A DNA stretch of 64,000 nucleotides from Sunxiuqinia elliptica (GTDB taxonomy: Bacteria; Bacteroidota; Bacteroidia; Bacteroidales; Prolixibacteraceae). The DNA lies in assembly GCF_900113005.1 (NCBI RefSeq), contig NZ_FONW01000002.1, forward strand, positions 558,001-622,000, given 5' to 3'. The notes below the pieces were generated by a model. The model ran no database searches. It was not told where the DNA came from and saw only the letters and a program-made list of their open reading frames with translations. Shown in pieces: positions 46,529 through 57,321 of this stretch. Position 1 is the stretch's first letter. Every line of letters starts with the position of its first letter. A program made the position numbers and the translations under genes.

Positions 46529-49000
46529 ATGTCAAAACCACTCTTTGCTGACGTAATATTACCCCTGCCGCTACGCGACAAATTTACTTATTTGGTCCCT
46601 GCCAGCTTCGAACCCAATATGAAATTGGGGGTTCGGGTTATTGTGCAGTTTGGCGCACGCAAATACTTTTCAGCCTTGGTTTACCGGCTTCATCAAGAGC
46701 CTCCTTCTGGCGATTTTGATCTTAAATCAATTGATGCAATTCTGGATAAGGAGCCAATTGTTAATCAAGCGCAGATTATTGCTTGGGAGTGGGTTGCCGA
46801 CTACTATTGTTGCTCTTTGGGAGAGGTGTTTAAGGCAGCATTGCCCTCTGCATTGAAATTGGAAAGTCAGTCAAATGTTAGCTTCAATCCACATTTCAAT
46901 ATGGAAGAAGAACTAACCGGTGAAGAAGAAGCTTTACTTTTGATGTTACAGGGACGAGGGCAGGCTAACATCAAAGAAATTAACCAATTTCTAGGCAGGA
47001 AGTCTTCGTATGCAACCTTGAAAGTTTTGCTGGAAAAAAACGCTATTCTGATTGAAGAAAGGTTGAAGGACAGCTATAAACCCAAGACAATTGGCGTGGT
47101 AAAGTTGTCCGATCAATTCAGTACACCTAAAGCTATTGAAAACATCTTTGAAGGAATTGGACGAGCGAAAAAACAACGTGAGCTGCTGGAGTATTTTTTA
47201 GCAGAAACTGTTTTTAGTGAGGAATCACAGAATAGCTTAACGAAGAAAGAACTGCTGGAGCAAACAGGAATCTCAGATGCGGTATTAAAGGTGGTTGTTG
47301 ATAAAGGCATATTAACTATTGAAGAAGTTGAGATTGGCCGATTGATTCAGAATCATACAGAAGAACAATTTTTATACGAGTTGAATGAAGCTCAGGAAAA
47401 GGCGCTTGTTCAGGTGAAAGAAGGTTTTCAGACGAAGCGTCCTGTTTTGCTTCATGGCGTGACATCTAGTGGAAAGACAGAGGTTTATATCAAGCTGATT
47501 GAGGAAGTTTTGGCTCAAAATAAGCAGGTGCTTTACCTGGTTCCGGAAATTGGATTAACATCTCAGTTAAACAATCGCCTAAAAAGAGCGTTTGGCGATC
47601 GGGCCGGTATTTACCATTCAAAATTCAATGATGCTGAACGGGTTGAAATCTGGTTTAATATTCTGGAAGAGAAAGAAGATGCTTACCAAGTGGTTTTGGG
47701 CGCTCGCTCAGCGGTGTTTCTTCCATTCAAAAAATTGGGGTTGATTATTGTCGATGAAGAGCATGAAAACAGTTACAAGCAGTTTGACCCGGCTCCTCGC
47801 TATCATGCTCGTGACATGGCTGTTGTCTTGGGGCAAATTCATAAAGCACCCGTTTTGCTGGGGACCGCAACGCCTTCGTTCGAAAGCTATTTCAATGCCA
47901 AATTGAAGAAGTATGCTTTGGTTGAGTTGAAAGAGCGTTTTCAGGGGATTGAACTCCCAGAGATTGTGGTAGCAGACATCCGTAAAGCAACTCGCCAGCG
48001 ACAAATGAAATCTTTGCTTACTCCTGAATTGTATGACGAGGTAAAGCAAGCGTTGGAGAAAGAAGAGCAGGTCATCTTGTTTCAGAACAGACGAGGTTTT
48101 GCGCCCTACATGCAGTGTACCAGCTGTGGCTGGATTCCAAAATGTCAAAATTGCGATGTTAGCTTGACTTACCACAAATATCGTTCGAGCTTGGTGTGTC
48201 ATTATTGCGGGCATACGACCAGCTTGCCGGATACTTGCGGCGAATGTCATTCGGATGATATTCGAACCAAGGGATACGGAACCGAACAAATAGAAGAAGA
48301 ATTGGGAATTCTTTTTCCCGAAGCTCGGGTCGCGCGGATGGATTTGGATACGACACGGGCAAAACGCTCTTTTGATCAACTGATTTACAAGTTTGAAACC
48401 AAACAGATTGACATCTTGGTCGGAACTCAGATGGTGACGAAAGGATTGGATTTTGAACATGTTCGGGTGGTGGGCATATTGAATGCGGATCAGATGTTGA
48501 ACTATCCGGATTTTAGATCTTTTGAGCGTTCTTTCCAGTTGATGGCTCAAGTTAGTGGGCGAGCAGGCCGAAAAAACAAACGGGGAAAAGTAGTCATTCA
48601 AACCTCACAGCCGACCCATGAAGTGTTGGCTGAGGTTGCTTCCAACAGTTTCGATCTCTTGTTTAATCGTCAAATGCTGGAACGGAAGTTATTTCGTTAT
48701 CCTCCGTATTTCAGGTTGGTAAAAATAGTTGTTAAGCATAAAAGCCGGGAGCGCTTGGATCTTGGAGCAAATCAATTGGCTGCAATTTTACGAAAGTTGT
48801 TTGTTAACCAGGTATTGGGGCCTGAGTATCCTGTTATTAGTCGTGTCCAAACTTGGTACCAAAAAGAAATTTGGCTCAAGTTGGATAAAAATAAGCAGCT
48901 GAGTCCTGCAAAAAAGCAGCTAATGGATGTCATCGGTCAGATAAAGGGTTTACCGAATAACGGCGGATTAATTATATACGCCGATGTTGATCCCATGTAA
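46529..49000 (+). CDS. priA: Primosomal protein N' (replication restart helicase PriA)
   Basis: The start at 46529 (MSKPLFADVILPLPL, 823 aa) is preferred because conserved sequence begins there; an in-frame ATG at 46499 would add 10 residues. The N-terminal 3'-DNA binding domain is followed by a winged helix and the SF2 helicase: GVTSSGKTEVY (Walker A), VDEEHENSYKQ, LLGTATPS and VGTQMVTKGLDFEHV. Eight zinc-ligand cysteines lie between the helicase lobes (CTSCGWIPKCQNC and CHYCGH...CGEC). PriA reloads DnaB at collapsed forks. It is 42 bp or more downstream of the MgtC-like gene. Confidence 0.96.
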   Translation: MSKPLFADVILPLPLRDKFTYLVPASFEPNMKLGVRVIVQFGARKYFSALVYRLHQEPPSGDFDLKSIDAILDKEPIVNQAQIIAWEWVADYYCCSLGEVFKAALPSALKLESQSNVSFNPHFNMEEELTGEEEALLLMLQGRGQANIKEINQFLGRKSSYATLKVLLEKNAILIEERLKDSYKPKTIGVVKLSDQFSTPKAIENIFEGIGRAKKQRELLEYFLAETVFSEESQNSLTKKELLEQTGISDAVLKVVVDKGILTIEEVEIGRLIQNHTEEQFLYELNEAQEKALVQVKEGFQTKRPVLLHGVTSSGKTEVYIKLIEEVLAQNKQVLYLVPEIGLTSQLNNRLKRAFGDRAGIYHSKFNDAERVEIWFNILEEKEDAYQVVLGARSAVFLPFKKLGLIIVDEEHENSYKQFDPAPRYHARDMAVVLGQIHKAPVLLGTATPSFESYFNAKLKKYALVELKERFQGIELPEIVVADIRKATRQRQMKSLLTPELYDEVKQALEKEEQVILFQNRRGFAPYMQCTSCGWIPKCQNCDVSLTYHKYRSSLVCHYCGHTTSLPDTCGECHSDDIRTKGYGTEQIEEELGILFPEARVARMDLDTTRAKRSFDQLIYKFETKQIDILVGTQMVTKGLDFEHVRVVGILNADQMLNYPDFRSFERSFQLMAQVSGRAGRKNKRGKVVIQTSQPTHEVLAEVASNSFDLLFNRQMLERKLFRYPPYFRLVKIVVKHKSRERLDLGANQLAAILRKLFVNQVLGPEYPVISRVQTWYQKEIWLKLDKNKQLSPAKKQLMDVIGQIKGLPNNGGLIIYADVDPM

Positions 49001-49154
49001 TTACGTGAAAGCTCGAATGTTTTTGATTGAAAGAGGCTTGAGTCATGAGCATCGAAAATTGTTGCACGAATGTTCGTAAGTTTTGATTTCTTGTCTTGCT
49101 AAGATTTGCAAGAGCGTGCAGAGATTTATTATTTTTAACGCTTTCAAATTTTAC

Positions 49155-49162
49155 TACTTTTG
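49155..49162 (+). promoter_or_regulatory. Probable -7 element before the heptose kinase gene
   Basis: TACTTTTG (49155-49162) matches TAnnTTTG and would start transcription near 49169, about 17 bases before the GTG start. No clear TTG is found at the usual distance. Confidence 0.45.
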
Positions 49163-49185
49163 TACGTCTTAAAACAGAATAGGCA

Positions 49186-50187
49186 GTGGAGAAACTTAAA
49201 GTTGAAGAGGTTTTTAGGAATTTTTCCAACATCAAAGCATTGGTGATTGGAGATGCGATGGTTGATTCGTACAGGTGGGGAGCAGTTGACCGGATATCTG
49301 CCGAAGCTCCTATTCCAATTGTTACTGTCAGTCGTCAGGAAAACCGTTTAGGTGGAGCTGCCAATGTATCGTTAAACCTTCAGGCTCTAGGAGCGACACC
49401 AGTGCTGGTGTCAATGGTGGGAAACGATATGAAGGGGGATATTTTTATGGAACTCCTTCAAAAACGCCAGTTGAGTGATGCTGGGATTATGCGTTCTGAT
49501 CGACGTGAAACCACAGTGAAAACAAGAATTTTAAGTGGAACGCAACAAATGGTTCGGGTGGATGAAGAAACAACCGAGCTGATTAATGCTGATGAAGAAG
49601 AGTTGGTTTTTCAGCGTATTTTGTCTTTAGTTGACCAGAACAGTTTTGATATTGTTATTTTCGTCGATTATGACAAGGGGATCATTACGAAAACCCTGAT
49701 TGAACGCGTAACAGAGTTGGCGCAGTCAAAAGGAATTATGATTGCCGTTGATCCTAAAAAACGTAATTTTTATAACTATCCCGGAGTTAACTTATTTAAG
49801 CCCAATTTTAAAGAATTTAAGGAAGGCTTGAAACTTCAAATTGCTAAAAATGATTTTGAAGCTATTTTGGAGGCCGCCGAGAAGTTTAAAAAAGAACACA
49901 AGCTGGACGTTATTTTTATCACGCTGTCTGAGTTGGGAGTGATTATTAGCAATGGCGTGAAGCAAAATCATTTTCCGGCGGAGATTCGGGATATTGCCGA
50001 TGTTTCAGGTGCTGGCGATACGGTAATTGCCGTTGCGAGCTTATGCCTTGCTGCTGGATTACCAACCAAGTTTATGGCACAGTTGTCAAATCTTGCAGGA
50101 GGTTTGGTGTGCGAAAAGTCAGGCGTTGTTCCGATTGATAGTGAGCGTCTTAAGCACGAAGCGCGAAAGATAAAGATTTCACATTAA
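49186..50187 (+). CDS. D-glycero-beta-D-manno-heptose-7-phosphate kinase (PfkB family)
   Basis: A 333-aa ribokinase-fold enzyme with a GTG start. It has VIGDAMVDSYRWGAVDRISAEAP, GGAANVSLNLQALGA and the catalytic DVSGAGDTVIAVASLCLA motif with the active-site Asp. This matches the kinase half of HldE (RfaE1), which phosphorylates heptose 7-phosphate for ADP-heptose synthesis and hence LPS core. The cytidylyl/adenylyl transferase half is absent, so it must be a separate gene. A different PfkB sugar kinase cannot be fully excluded, but the start of the protein is very like RfaE1. It lies between priA and parA. Confidence 0.86.
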   Translation: MEKLKVEEVFRNFSNIKALVIGDAMVDSYRWGAVDRISAEAPIPIVTVSRQENRLGGAANVSLNLQALGATPVLVSMVGNDMKGDIFMELLQKRQLSDAGIMRSDRRETTVKTRILSGTQQMVRVDEETTELINADEEELVFQRILSLVDQNSFDIVIFVDYDKGIITKTLIERVTELAQSKGIMIAVDPKKRNFYNYPGVNLFKPNFKEFKEGLKLQIAKNDFEAILEAAEKFKKEHKLDVIFITLSELGVIISNGVKQNHFPAEIRDIADVSGAGDTVIAVASLCLAAGLPTKFMAQLSNLAGGLVCEKSGVVPIDSERLKHEARKIKISH

Positions 50188-50268
50188 AAGCAGCATTTGG
50201 GGAATCAGTCCCTTAAGTTGAACCGGATTTAATTTCTTAAATCTTCGATCATTTTATCCATAAAATAT

Positions 50269-50276
50269 TAACTTTG
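50269..50276 (+). promoter_or_regulatory. Probable -7 element before parA
   Basis: TAACTTTG (50269-50276) matches TAnnTTTG and would start transcription near 50283, about 22 bases before the parA ATG. No TTG at the usual distance is clear. Confidence 0.42.
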
Positions 50277-50304
50277 GAACTCAGCGAAAATCAGGAAAAG
50301 AACT

Positions 50305-51105
50305 ATGGGAAAAGTAATTGCTCTTGCTAACCAAAAAGGAGGCGTTGGAAAAACAACATCAGCGATTAATTTAGCAGCGAGCCTGGCTGTTTTGGAATAT
50401 AAGGTATTGATTATTGATGCCGATCCACAGGCCAATGCAACATCTGGTGTTGGGTTTGATGTACGAAATGTAACAACCAGCATCTACGAATGCATTGTTG
50501 ATGATATTGATCCTCGCAAAATTATATTGAATACAGAAATAGACGGCTTGGATTTGATTCCTTCTCATATTGATTTGGTAGGGGCCGAGATTGAGATGCT
50601 CAACCTTCCGAACCGGGAGAAGGTGATGAAAGTGGTTATCGAGAAATTGCGAGACGATTATGATTTTATTTTAATTGATTGTTCTCCTTCCTTAGGCTTG
50701 ATTACGGTAAACTCATTAACTGCTGCTGATTCTATCATCATTCCAGTTCAGTGTGAATATTTTGCGTTGGAAGGTCTGGGGAAATTGTTGAATACAATTA
50801 AGATCATTCAAACACGTTTAAATACTGATCTCGAAATTGAAGGGTTTTTGTTGACCATGTATGACTCTCGCTTGAACTTGTCAAACCAAGTGCTGGAAGA
50901 AGTACGGACCCATTTTGGAGATATGGTATTTGATACAGCTGTTTCCCGTAATATTAAGCTGAGCGAAGCGCCTAGTTATGGGAAACCAGTGGTATTGTAT
51001 GATGCCAGTTCAAGAGGAGCTGAGAACTATATGGATTTGGCGCGGGAGATTTTACAAAAGAATGATCTGACTAAGATTAAGAATTCTGAAAAAGTAATTG
51101 AATAA
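50305..51105 (+). CDS. parA: Chromosome partitioning ATPase ParA (Soj)
   Basis: A 266-aa deviant-Walker ATPase. The P-loop is KGGVGKTT (11-18) with the signature lysine, Walker A' is LIIDADPQANAT and the Walker B region is DFILIDCSPSLGLITVNSL. It binds DNA non-specifically when ATP-bound and, with ParB, separates replication origins. It lies 15 bp upstream of parB, the standard chromosomal arrangement. The short N-terminus (no HTH) marks it as the chromosomal Soj type rather than a plasmid ParA. Confidence 0.96.
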   Translation: MGKVIALANQKGGVGKTTSAINLAASLAVLEYKVLIIDADPQANATSGVGFDVRNVTTSIYECIVDDIDPRKIILNTEIDGLDLIPSHIDLVGAEIEMLNLPNREKVMKVVIEKLRDDYDFILIDCSPSLGLITVNSLTAADSIIIPVQCEYFALEGLGKLLNTIKIIQTRLNTDLEIEGFLLTMYDSRLNLSNQVLEEVRTHFGDMVFDTAVSRNIKLSEAPSYGKPVVLYDASSRGAENYMDLAREILQKNDLTKIKNSEKVIE

Positions 51106-51120
51106 TAACTATTCGTAATA

Positions 51121-51993
51121 ATGGCAAAACGAAATGCATTGGGAAGAGGGCTTGGAGCCCTGATTGATGATGCCGACAGAAGTAAAGATCTAAGTTCATC
51201 GATTAGTGAGATTGCGATTGAAGATATTGAGGCCAATCCCTTTCAACCCCGGACAAAATTTGATGAAGAAGCGCTACAGGAGTTAGCAGTTTCAATCAAA
51301 AAAATTGGCATTATTCAACCGATTACGCTAAGAAAAACAGCCAATAATAAGTATCAGATTATTGCAGGAGAACGTCGTTTTAGAGCCTCTAAAATTGCTG
51401 GGCTGGAAACCGTTACTGCTTATGTACGGAATGCTGAGGATGAAGGCATGTTGGAGATGGCTTTGGTTGAAAATATTCAACGGGAAGATCTGGATGCGAT
51501 TGAAATTGCCTTGTCATACCAACGTTTGATTGAAGAATGTAAATTGACTCAGGAGAGCTTGAGTGATCGCGTTGGTAAAAAGCGGTCGACTGTTTCGAAC
51601 TACCTGCGCTTGTTGAAATTGCCTGCCTTAATTCAAAAAGGCATTGTGGAAAAAACAATTTCAATGGGACATGCACGCGCTTTGGTCAATATTAAAAATC
51701 CGGAAGATCAATTGGCCATTTATGAGCAAATCTTGAAACACGAGCTTTCTGTTCGTAAAGTTGAAGAGTTGGTTCGTCAATTGAATTCAGGAGAAGTACA
51801 AGCTGCTCCTGCTGCACCGAAAAAGAAGCATCCTGAAGAGTACGGTGAGCTGAAAGAACATTTAAGTCGTTTCTTTCATACCAAAGTTGACTTTACGCTC
51901 AACAATAAAGGTAAAGGAAAGATCGTTATTCCCTTTGGCTCGTCCAAAGATCTGGAACGAATTATGGGAATCCTTGATAAGCTGAAGAGCTAA
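51121..51993 (+). CDS. parB: Chromosome partitioning protein ParB (Spo0J)
   Basis: A 290-aa CTP-dependent DNA clamp. The start is ALGRGLGALIDDAD (ParA-activating tail). The ParB/Srx domain has IEANPFQPRTKFDEEALQEL, IIAGERRFRA (around residues 81-90) and VENIQREDL. A helix-turn-helix follows (LTQESLSDRVGKKRSTVSNYLRLL region), and the C-terminal dimerisation part is at about 230-290. It should load at parS; no parS-like palindrome was noticed in this window. Confidence 0.96.
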   Translation: MAKRNALGRGLGALIDDADRSKDLSSSISEIAIEDIEANPFQPRTKFDEEALQELAVSIKKIGIIQPITLRKTANNKYQIIAGERRFRASKIAGLETVTAYVRNAEDEGMLEMALVENIQREDLDAIEIALSYQRLIEECKLTQESLSDRVGKKRSTVSNYLRLLKLPALIQKGIVEKTISMGHARALVNIKNPEDQLAIYEQILKHELSVRKVEELVRQLNSGEVQAAPAAPKKKHPEEYGELKEHLSRFFHTKVDFTLNNKGKGKIVIPFGSSKDLERIMGILDKLKS

Positions 51994-52016
51994 ATCGGTT
52001 TCAAAAAGAAAAAGCA

Positions 52017-52619
52017 TTGAATTATATTATAAAAGCCGTATTGTTAATCCTGGTCATTTCGACAGGATTGAAGACATCTGCTCAGAAAATTACTGCTGCT
52101 GACAGTGTCATGGTTGCACTAGAGAAACCAGAGCACTCGCCACGCAAAGCAACGATTTATTCGGCCGTTTTGCCTGGATTGGGACAAATTTACAACAAGA
52201 AATACTGGAAAGTTCCGTTGGTATATATTGGGTTCGGAACACTGGGGTATTTCATTGATTGGAACAACGATCAATATACTTTATACCGGGAAGCCTATGC
52301 GGATATTGCTGATGACGACCCGAATACCAACTCCTTTGAAGAACTGAATTTTGAAGGACGATGGAATCTGGATAACCCGAGAGAACGCAATCAGTTTTCC
52401 GAAGCTTTGAATCGAGCCAAAGAGACCGCCAGAAGAAACCGGGATCTGGTGATTATTTCGACTGCGGCGTTTTATGCGCTGAATATTATTGATGCCAGCG
52501 TTGATGCGCATCTTTTTAATTTTGACATCAGTGATGATTTAACCATGAAGTGGATGCCCGGCCCAGTTTACTGCTTAGATCAGCGCTTAGTAGGAATCCA
52601 TTGTAGAATACGATTTTAA
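52017..52619 (+). CDS. DUF5683 membrane protein
   Basis: A 200-aa protein starting at a TTG codon, 23 bp after parB, with a signal sequence (about 1-22) and the SAVLPGLGQIYNKKYWKVPLVYIGFG segment (in part) that typifies DUF5683. A second membrane helix (VIISTAAFYALNIIDASVDA) follows. The C-terminus DISDDLTMKWMP reaches the expected family end. The function is unknown. As I recall, its place between parB and a lytic transglycosylase recurs in Bacteroidota and suggests a role in cell envelope or division processes. Confidence 0.85.
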   Translation: MNYIIKAVLLILVISTGLKTSAQKITAADSVMVALEKPEHSPRKATIYSAVLPGLGQIYNKKYWKVPLVYIGFGTLGYFIDWNNDQYTLYREAYADIADDDPNTNSFEELNFEGRWNLDNPRERNQFSEALNRAKETARRNRDLVIISTAAFYALNIIDASVDAHLFNFDISDDLTMKWMPGPVYCLDQRLVGIHCRIRF

Positions 52620-52622
52620 AGT

Positions 52623-54245
52623 ATGAAGAACGTCATAGGGGTAGTGTTGGGAGTGTTAGGATTGACTCTGTTTGCAACGCCGGTTGAGGCTAAGCGATGG
52701 GGCAAGGATGATTTGAAGCGAGTGCGAACGATTGAGGTGGTGTCGTTGGATAGCCTTCAAGGGTATGAAAAGAAATATGTAACTCCGGATGAAAATCTGA
52801 ATGACCTGTTTGCAGAGAAAATAGATAGTTTGGTAAACTCGTGGTACATGCAAAATGTATTTGAGATGCCGGTTAGCGAAGTAGGTAGAGATAGTGTTCC
52901 TATTGTGTCGCTCCCGGACTCTGTTTACATCGAGCGCTTACAGTCAATCGAGTCTTTTATTGATCTCTCGTATAATAAAACCGTTAAAAATTTCATTGAA
53001 CTATACACACAGCGGCGGCGTGATCAGGTTGAGATGATGCTGGGACTTGCCAGTTTTTATTTCCCGATTTTCGAAGAGGCCTTGGACAAATATGATATGC
53101 CGATGGAATTGAAGTACCTGGCAATTATCGAGTCTGCTCTAAATCCTGCTGCTCGGTCAAGAGCGAATGCCGTTGGGTTATGGCAGTTTATGTATGGTAC
53201 TGGAAAAATGTTGGGACTTGAGATCGGAACGTTTGTTGATGAGCGCCGAGATCCGGTAAAATCGACAGATGCGGCAGCACGTTACTTGCAAAACTTGTAT
53301 TCGATATACAAGAACTGGCATTTGGTGATTGCCGCCTACAACTGTGGCCCCGGAAATGTCAATAAGGCAATTCGACGCTCGGGTGGAGCACGTGACTACT
53401 GGTCAATTTATTACCGTTTGCCGAGAGAAACCCGTGGCTATGTTCCTGCTTACATTGCAGCTACTTATGTGATGAATTTTTATCAAGAGCATAACCTTCA
53501 TCCTCGTTATCCAGATTTTCCTATTGTTACTGATACCCTCATGGTGAATAATTACCTGCACTTTGACCAGGTTGAAGCTATTACGGAAGTTCCGGTTGAG
53601 GCTTTGCGCGCATTGAACCCTCAATATCGGATGGATATCATTCCTGCCAAGGAAGATAAAAAGTATGCCTTGAAAATCCCAATTGAAGCGGTCGCTGATT
53701 TTATCGATTACGAGGAAGATATTTATGCCCATGAGCGCGAAAAATTCTTTCCGAATAATGAAATTATTAACCCTAAGAGCCGAAGTACTTATCATCCGAC
53801 CGATGTAAAAGGCAAAGACAAATTGATTTATACGGTGAAGTCGGGTGATAATTTGGGATATATTTCAGAGTGGTTTCATGTTCGAACTTCTGATTTGCGC
53901 TATTGGAATAACATTCACCGTAATTTAATTCGAGTAGGACAAAAGCTGGTGATATACGTACCAGCAGGGCAAGCCGACTTTTACAGTGGTGTTAATCGAA
54001 TGTCTTTTGCACAAAAGCAAGCTTTTAAAAAGAAGATACCAGTAACTTCTGCTCGTTCTTCCAGCTCGAAAGTAGTTGTTGACGGAGACTACGTGGTGTA
54101 TACGGTGAGGAGAGGAGACAATTTGTGGTCAATTGCACGTAAGTTCCCAGGCGTGTCGAATAACGATATTATGCGCTGGAATAATATTGCAAATGCCAGT
54201 AAAATACAACCTGGCCAGAAACTACGAATTAAGCCGCGTTCATAA
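52623..54245 (+). CDS. Membrane-bound lytic murein transglycosylase (MltD-like) with two LysM domains
   Basis: A 540-aa exported protein with a signal peptide (about 1-22). The SLT catalytic domain spans about 140-290 with catalytic Glu170 in AIIESALNPAARSRANAVGLWQFM, AAYNCGPGNVNKAI and GYVPAYIAA. Two LysM repeats follow, near 402-447 (YTVKSGDNLGYISEWF) and 492-538 (YTVRRGDNLWSIARKF). It cleaves glycan strands with 1,6-anhydro ends. It starts 3 bp after DUF5683, so parA-parB-DUF5683-mltD is probably one operon. Confidence 0.93.
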   Translation: MKNVIGVVLGVLGLTLFATPVEAKRWGKDDLKRVRTIEVVSLDSLQGYEKKYVTPDENLNDLFAEKIDSLVNSWYMQNVFEMPVSEVGRDSVPIVSLPDSVYIERLQSIESFIDLSYNKTVKNFIELYTQRRRDQVEMMLGLASFYFPIFEEALDKYDMPMELKYLAIIESALNPAARSRANAVGLWQFMYGTGKMLGLEIGTFVDERRDPVKSTDAAARYLQNLYSIYKNWHLVIAAYNCGPGNVNKAIRRSGGARDYWSIYYRLPRETRGYVPAYIAATYVMNFYQEHNLHPRYPDFPIVTDTLMVNNYLHFDQVEAITEVPVEALRALNPQYRMDIIPAKEDKKYALKIPIEAVADFIDYEEDIYAHEREKFFPNNEIINPKSRSTYHPTDVKGKDKLIYTVKSGDNLGYISEWFHVRTSDLRYWNNIHRNLIRVGQKLVIYVPAGQADFYSGVNRMSFAQKQAFKKKIPVTSARSSSSKVVVDGDYVVYTVRRGDNLWSIARKFPGVSNNDIMRWNNIANASKIQPGQKLRIKPRS

Positions 54246-54272
54246 GTCCTTTAATCAGGTATTTGCAGAAGC

Positions 54273-54311
54273 CCGAATTTAGCTTTACTTTTATTCAGAA
54301 GCTAAATTCGG
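54273..54311 (+). promoter_or_regulatory. 13-bp hairpin immediately before the SGNH gene start
   Basis: CCGAATTTAGCTT (54273-54285) pairs perfectly with AAGCTAAATTCGG (54299-54311) around a 13-base loop. Its end is only 3 bases before the ATG at 54315, so it would cover the ribosome-binding region. No T-tract follows on the plus strand; on the minus strand no Ts follow either. It could be a translation control element. Confidence 0.6.
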
Positions 54312-54314
54312 ACC

Positions 54315-55662
54315 ATGACACCTGGAAAGGAACTCTTATATTTTCTGACTACTCTTATTGTTTTTATTGCGCTTCTTACCTGGTGGGAGAACGATGAACC
54401 CGTGGTTACAGCCCCTGTTGCTCTTCATGATCAAAAGGTGGATTCATCTAGCTTGAAACCTCAGCCAGCTGCTAGTGTTTCTCCCGACACGCTGGTCAAA
54501 GCGAATTCTTCTACTCAGGACTCAGGTAGTTTTGTTAAGCGGATTCCTCTGGTCTTTTCTCAAACAGATTCTTTGCATTTGAGTGGTTTGCAGGCTAAGT
54601 TGACTCATTTATCCAAGTCAAGTTTGCCTTTGCGGATTGTTTATTTTGGAGATTCTCAGATCGAAAACGACCGAATTACGGGGGCGCTGAGAAAAGAACT
54701 TCAAGCTGTATTTGGAGGAAGAGGGCCTGGCTTTATTGCCTTGGATAGCTATTACAGCACCAATCATCAGCTGATTATTGAGACTTCAGACAGCTGGGAA
54801 GTCAAGACTTTTCAGGATCCGGATTTTGAGAGCAAAAGTATTTTATTTAAGCATTCGATTTTGACGAAAGATCAAGGCTGGTTTCGTATTCGCCGAATTA
54901 AGCGTTTGTCGCCAAAGCCTGATTATTCCTTGATGAAGCTATATTATACGGCAAATGATAGTTGCCATATTGAAGTTCGGGATGGAAAAAAACTTATTTA
55001 TGAAGGAGTTTTAGCTCCTCATCGTAAGGTTTCAACCCTGGACTTTCGTTTTAACCAAACTCCGGAAGATATTCGTGTTGATTTTGATGTGAAGGATTCG
55101 CTGAGCGTAACAGGCTTGTCGCTCGAGTCAGAAACAGGCGTATTGGTCGATAATGTGGCTTTACGTGGTTTGTCGTATCCCGAGTTTTTGAAGTCGGATC
55201 AGCAAGTGCTTCAGGAAATGTTTGATCAGGTTGATGTTGGAATGTTTGTGTTGCACTTTGGTGTAAATCTGGTCCCATATCAGTCGAAGGATTATCGACA
55301 CTTTAAAACACATTTTCAGCAACAGCTTTCGTTTTTAAAGGCGATCAGACCAGAGGTGCCCATCTTGCTTGTTGGTGTTTCGGATATGGCTCAACGGCAA
55401 GCAGATCATTTTCAGTCTTATGGAACGATTCCTAAGATAAAAAAAGTACAGCAGGAGCTTGCTTTGGAAAATCATACAGCTTTTTGGGATTTGCAGGCAG
55501 TTATGGGAGGCACTGGTGCAATGGTGAAATGGGTGCAAGCCCAACCTGCTTTAGGACGAAAGGATTACGTGCATTTTTCGCGAGAAGGGGCTCGATTGAT
55601 CGGTAACGAATTGGCACAACTTATACTTAATGAACTAAGTCGGGAGAAAGATACAATAAGTC

Positions 55663-55691
<29 letters not shown>
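54315..55691 (+). CDS. SGNH/GDSL-family hydrolase, membrane-anchored O-acyltransferase partner
   Basis: A 458-aa protein with one N-terminal membrane helix (about 6-24) and a periplasmic domain. The nucleophile motif is GDSQ with Ser114 (VYFGDSQIENDR); the Asp/His pair is Asp417 and His420 in DYVHFSREGARLIG. It overlaps the downstream MBOAT gene by 29 bp in another frame, so the two are co-transcribed and probably translationally coupled. The pairing resembles systems such as AlgI/AlgJ-X and PatA/PatB that O-acetylate cell-surface polysaccharide or peptidoglycan. The substrate is not shown. Confidence 0.82.
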
Positions 55692-57183
<1,492 letters not shown>

Positions 57184-57197
57184 CTGTATGCTCGTTG

Positions 57198-57233
57198 AAA
57201 AAAGGAGTTGGCTAATTCACCTTCCTTTTTTGT
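57198..57233 (+). terminator. Terminator after the MBOAT gene
   Basis: AAAAAAGGAG (57198-57207) pairs with CTTCCTTTTTT (57221-57231) with one G-U pair and a 13-base loop, ending in Ts. It is reached about 15 bases after the stop of the MBOAT gene. Confidence 0.72.
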
Positions 57234-57267
57234 TGCTGATGAAAACAAACCTGTTATTAAATTGTCT

Positions 57268-57275
57268 TATATTTG
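57268..57275 (+). promoter_or_regulatory. Probable -7 element before the MBL-fold gene
   Basis: TATATTTG (57268-57275) matches TAnnTTTG and would start transcription near 57282, about 40 bases before the gene. A TTG at the normal distance is not obvious. Confidence 0.4.
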
Positions 57276-57321
57276 ATACTGAATGAAATATGCCGGATTT
57301 GTTGGATAAATTATTCGCTGC

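Noticed and set aside
47708-48601. A 297-codon open frame antisense to priA
   Set aside because: It lies entirely within the strongly conserved priA coding region, has no recognisable domain, and the codon pattern is that of a reverse-frame shadow.
50188-52016. A parS site near parA-parB
   Set aside because: No match to the 16-bp TGTTTCACGTGAAACA palindrome was noticed by eye here or elsewhere in the window. A computed search would be needed to exclude degenerate copies.
52540-52619. A frameshift at the end of the DUF5683 gene
   Set aside because: The last 20 residues looked slightly unusual, but the frame stays open to a normal length and ends in an RIRF-type terminus, so no frameshift is needed.
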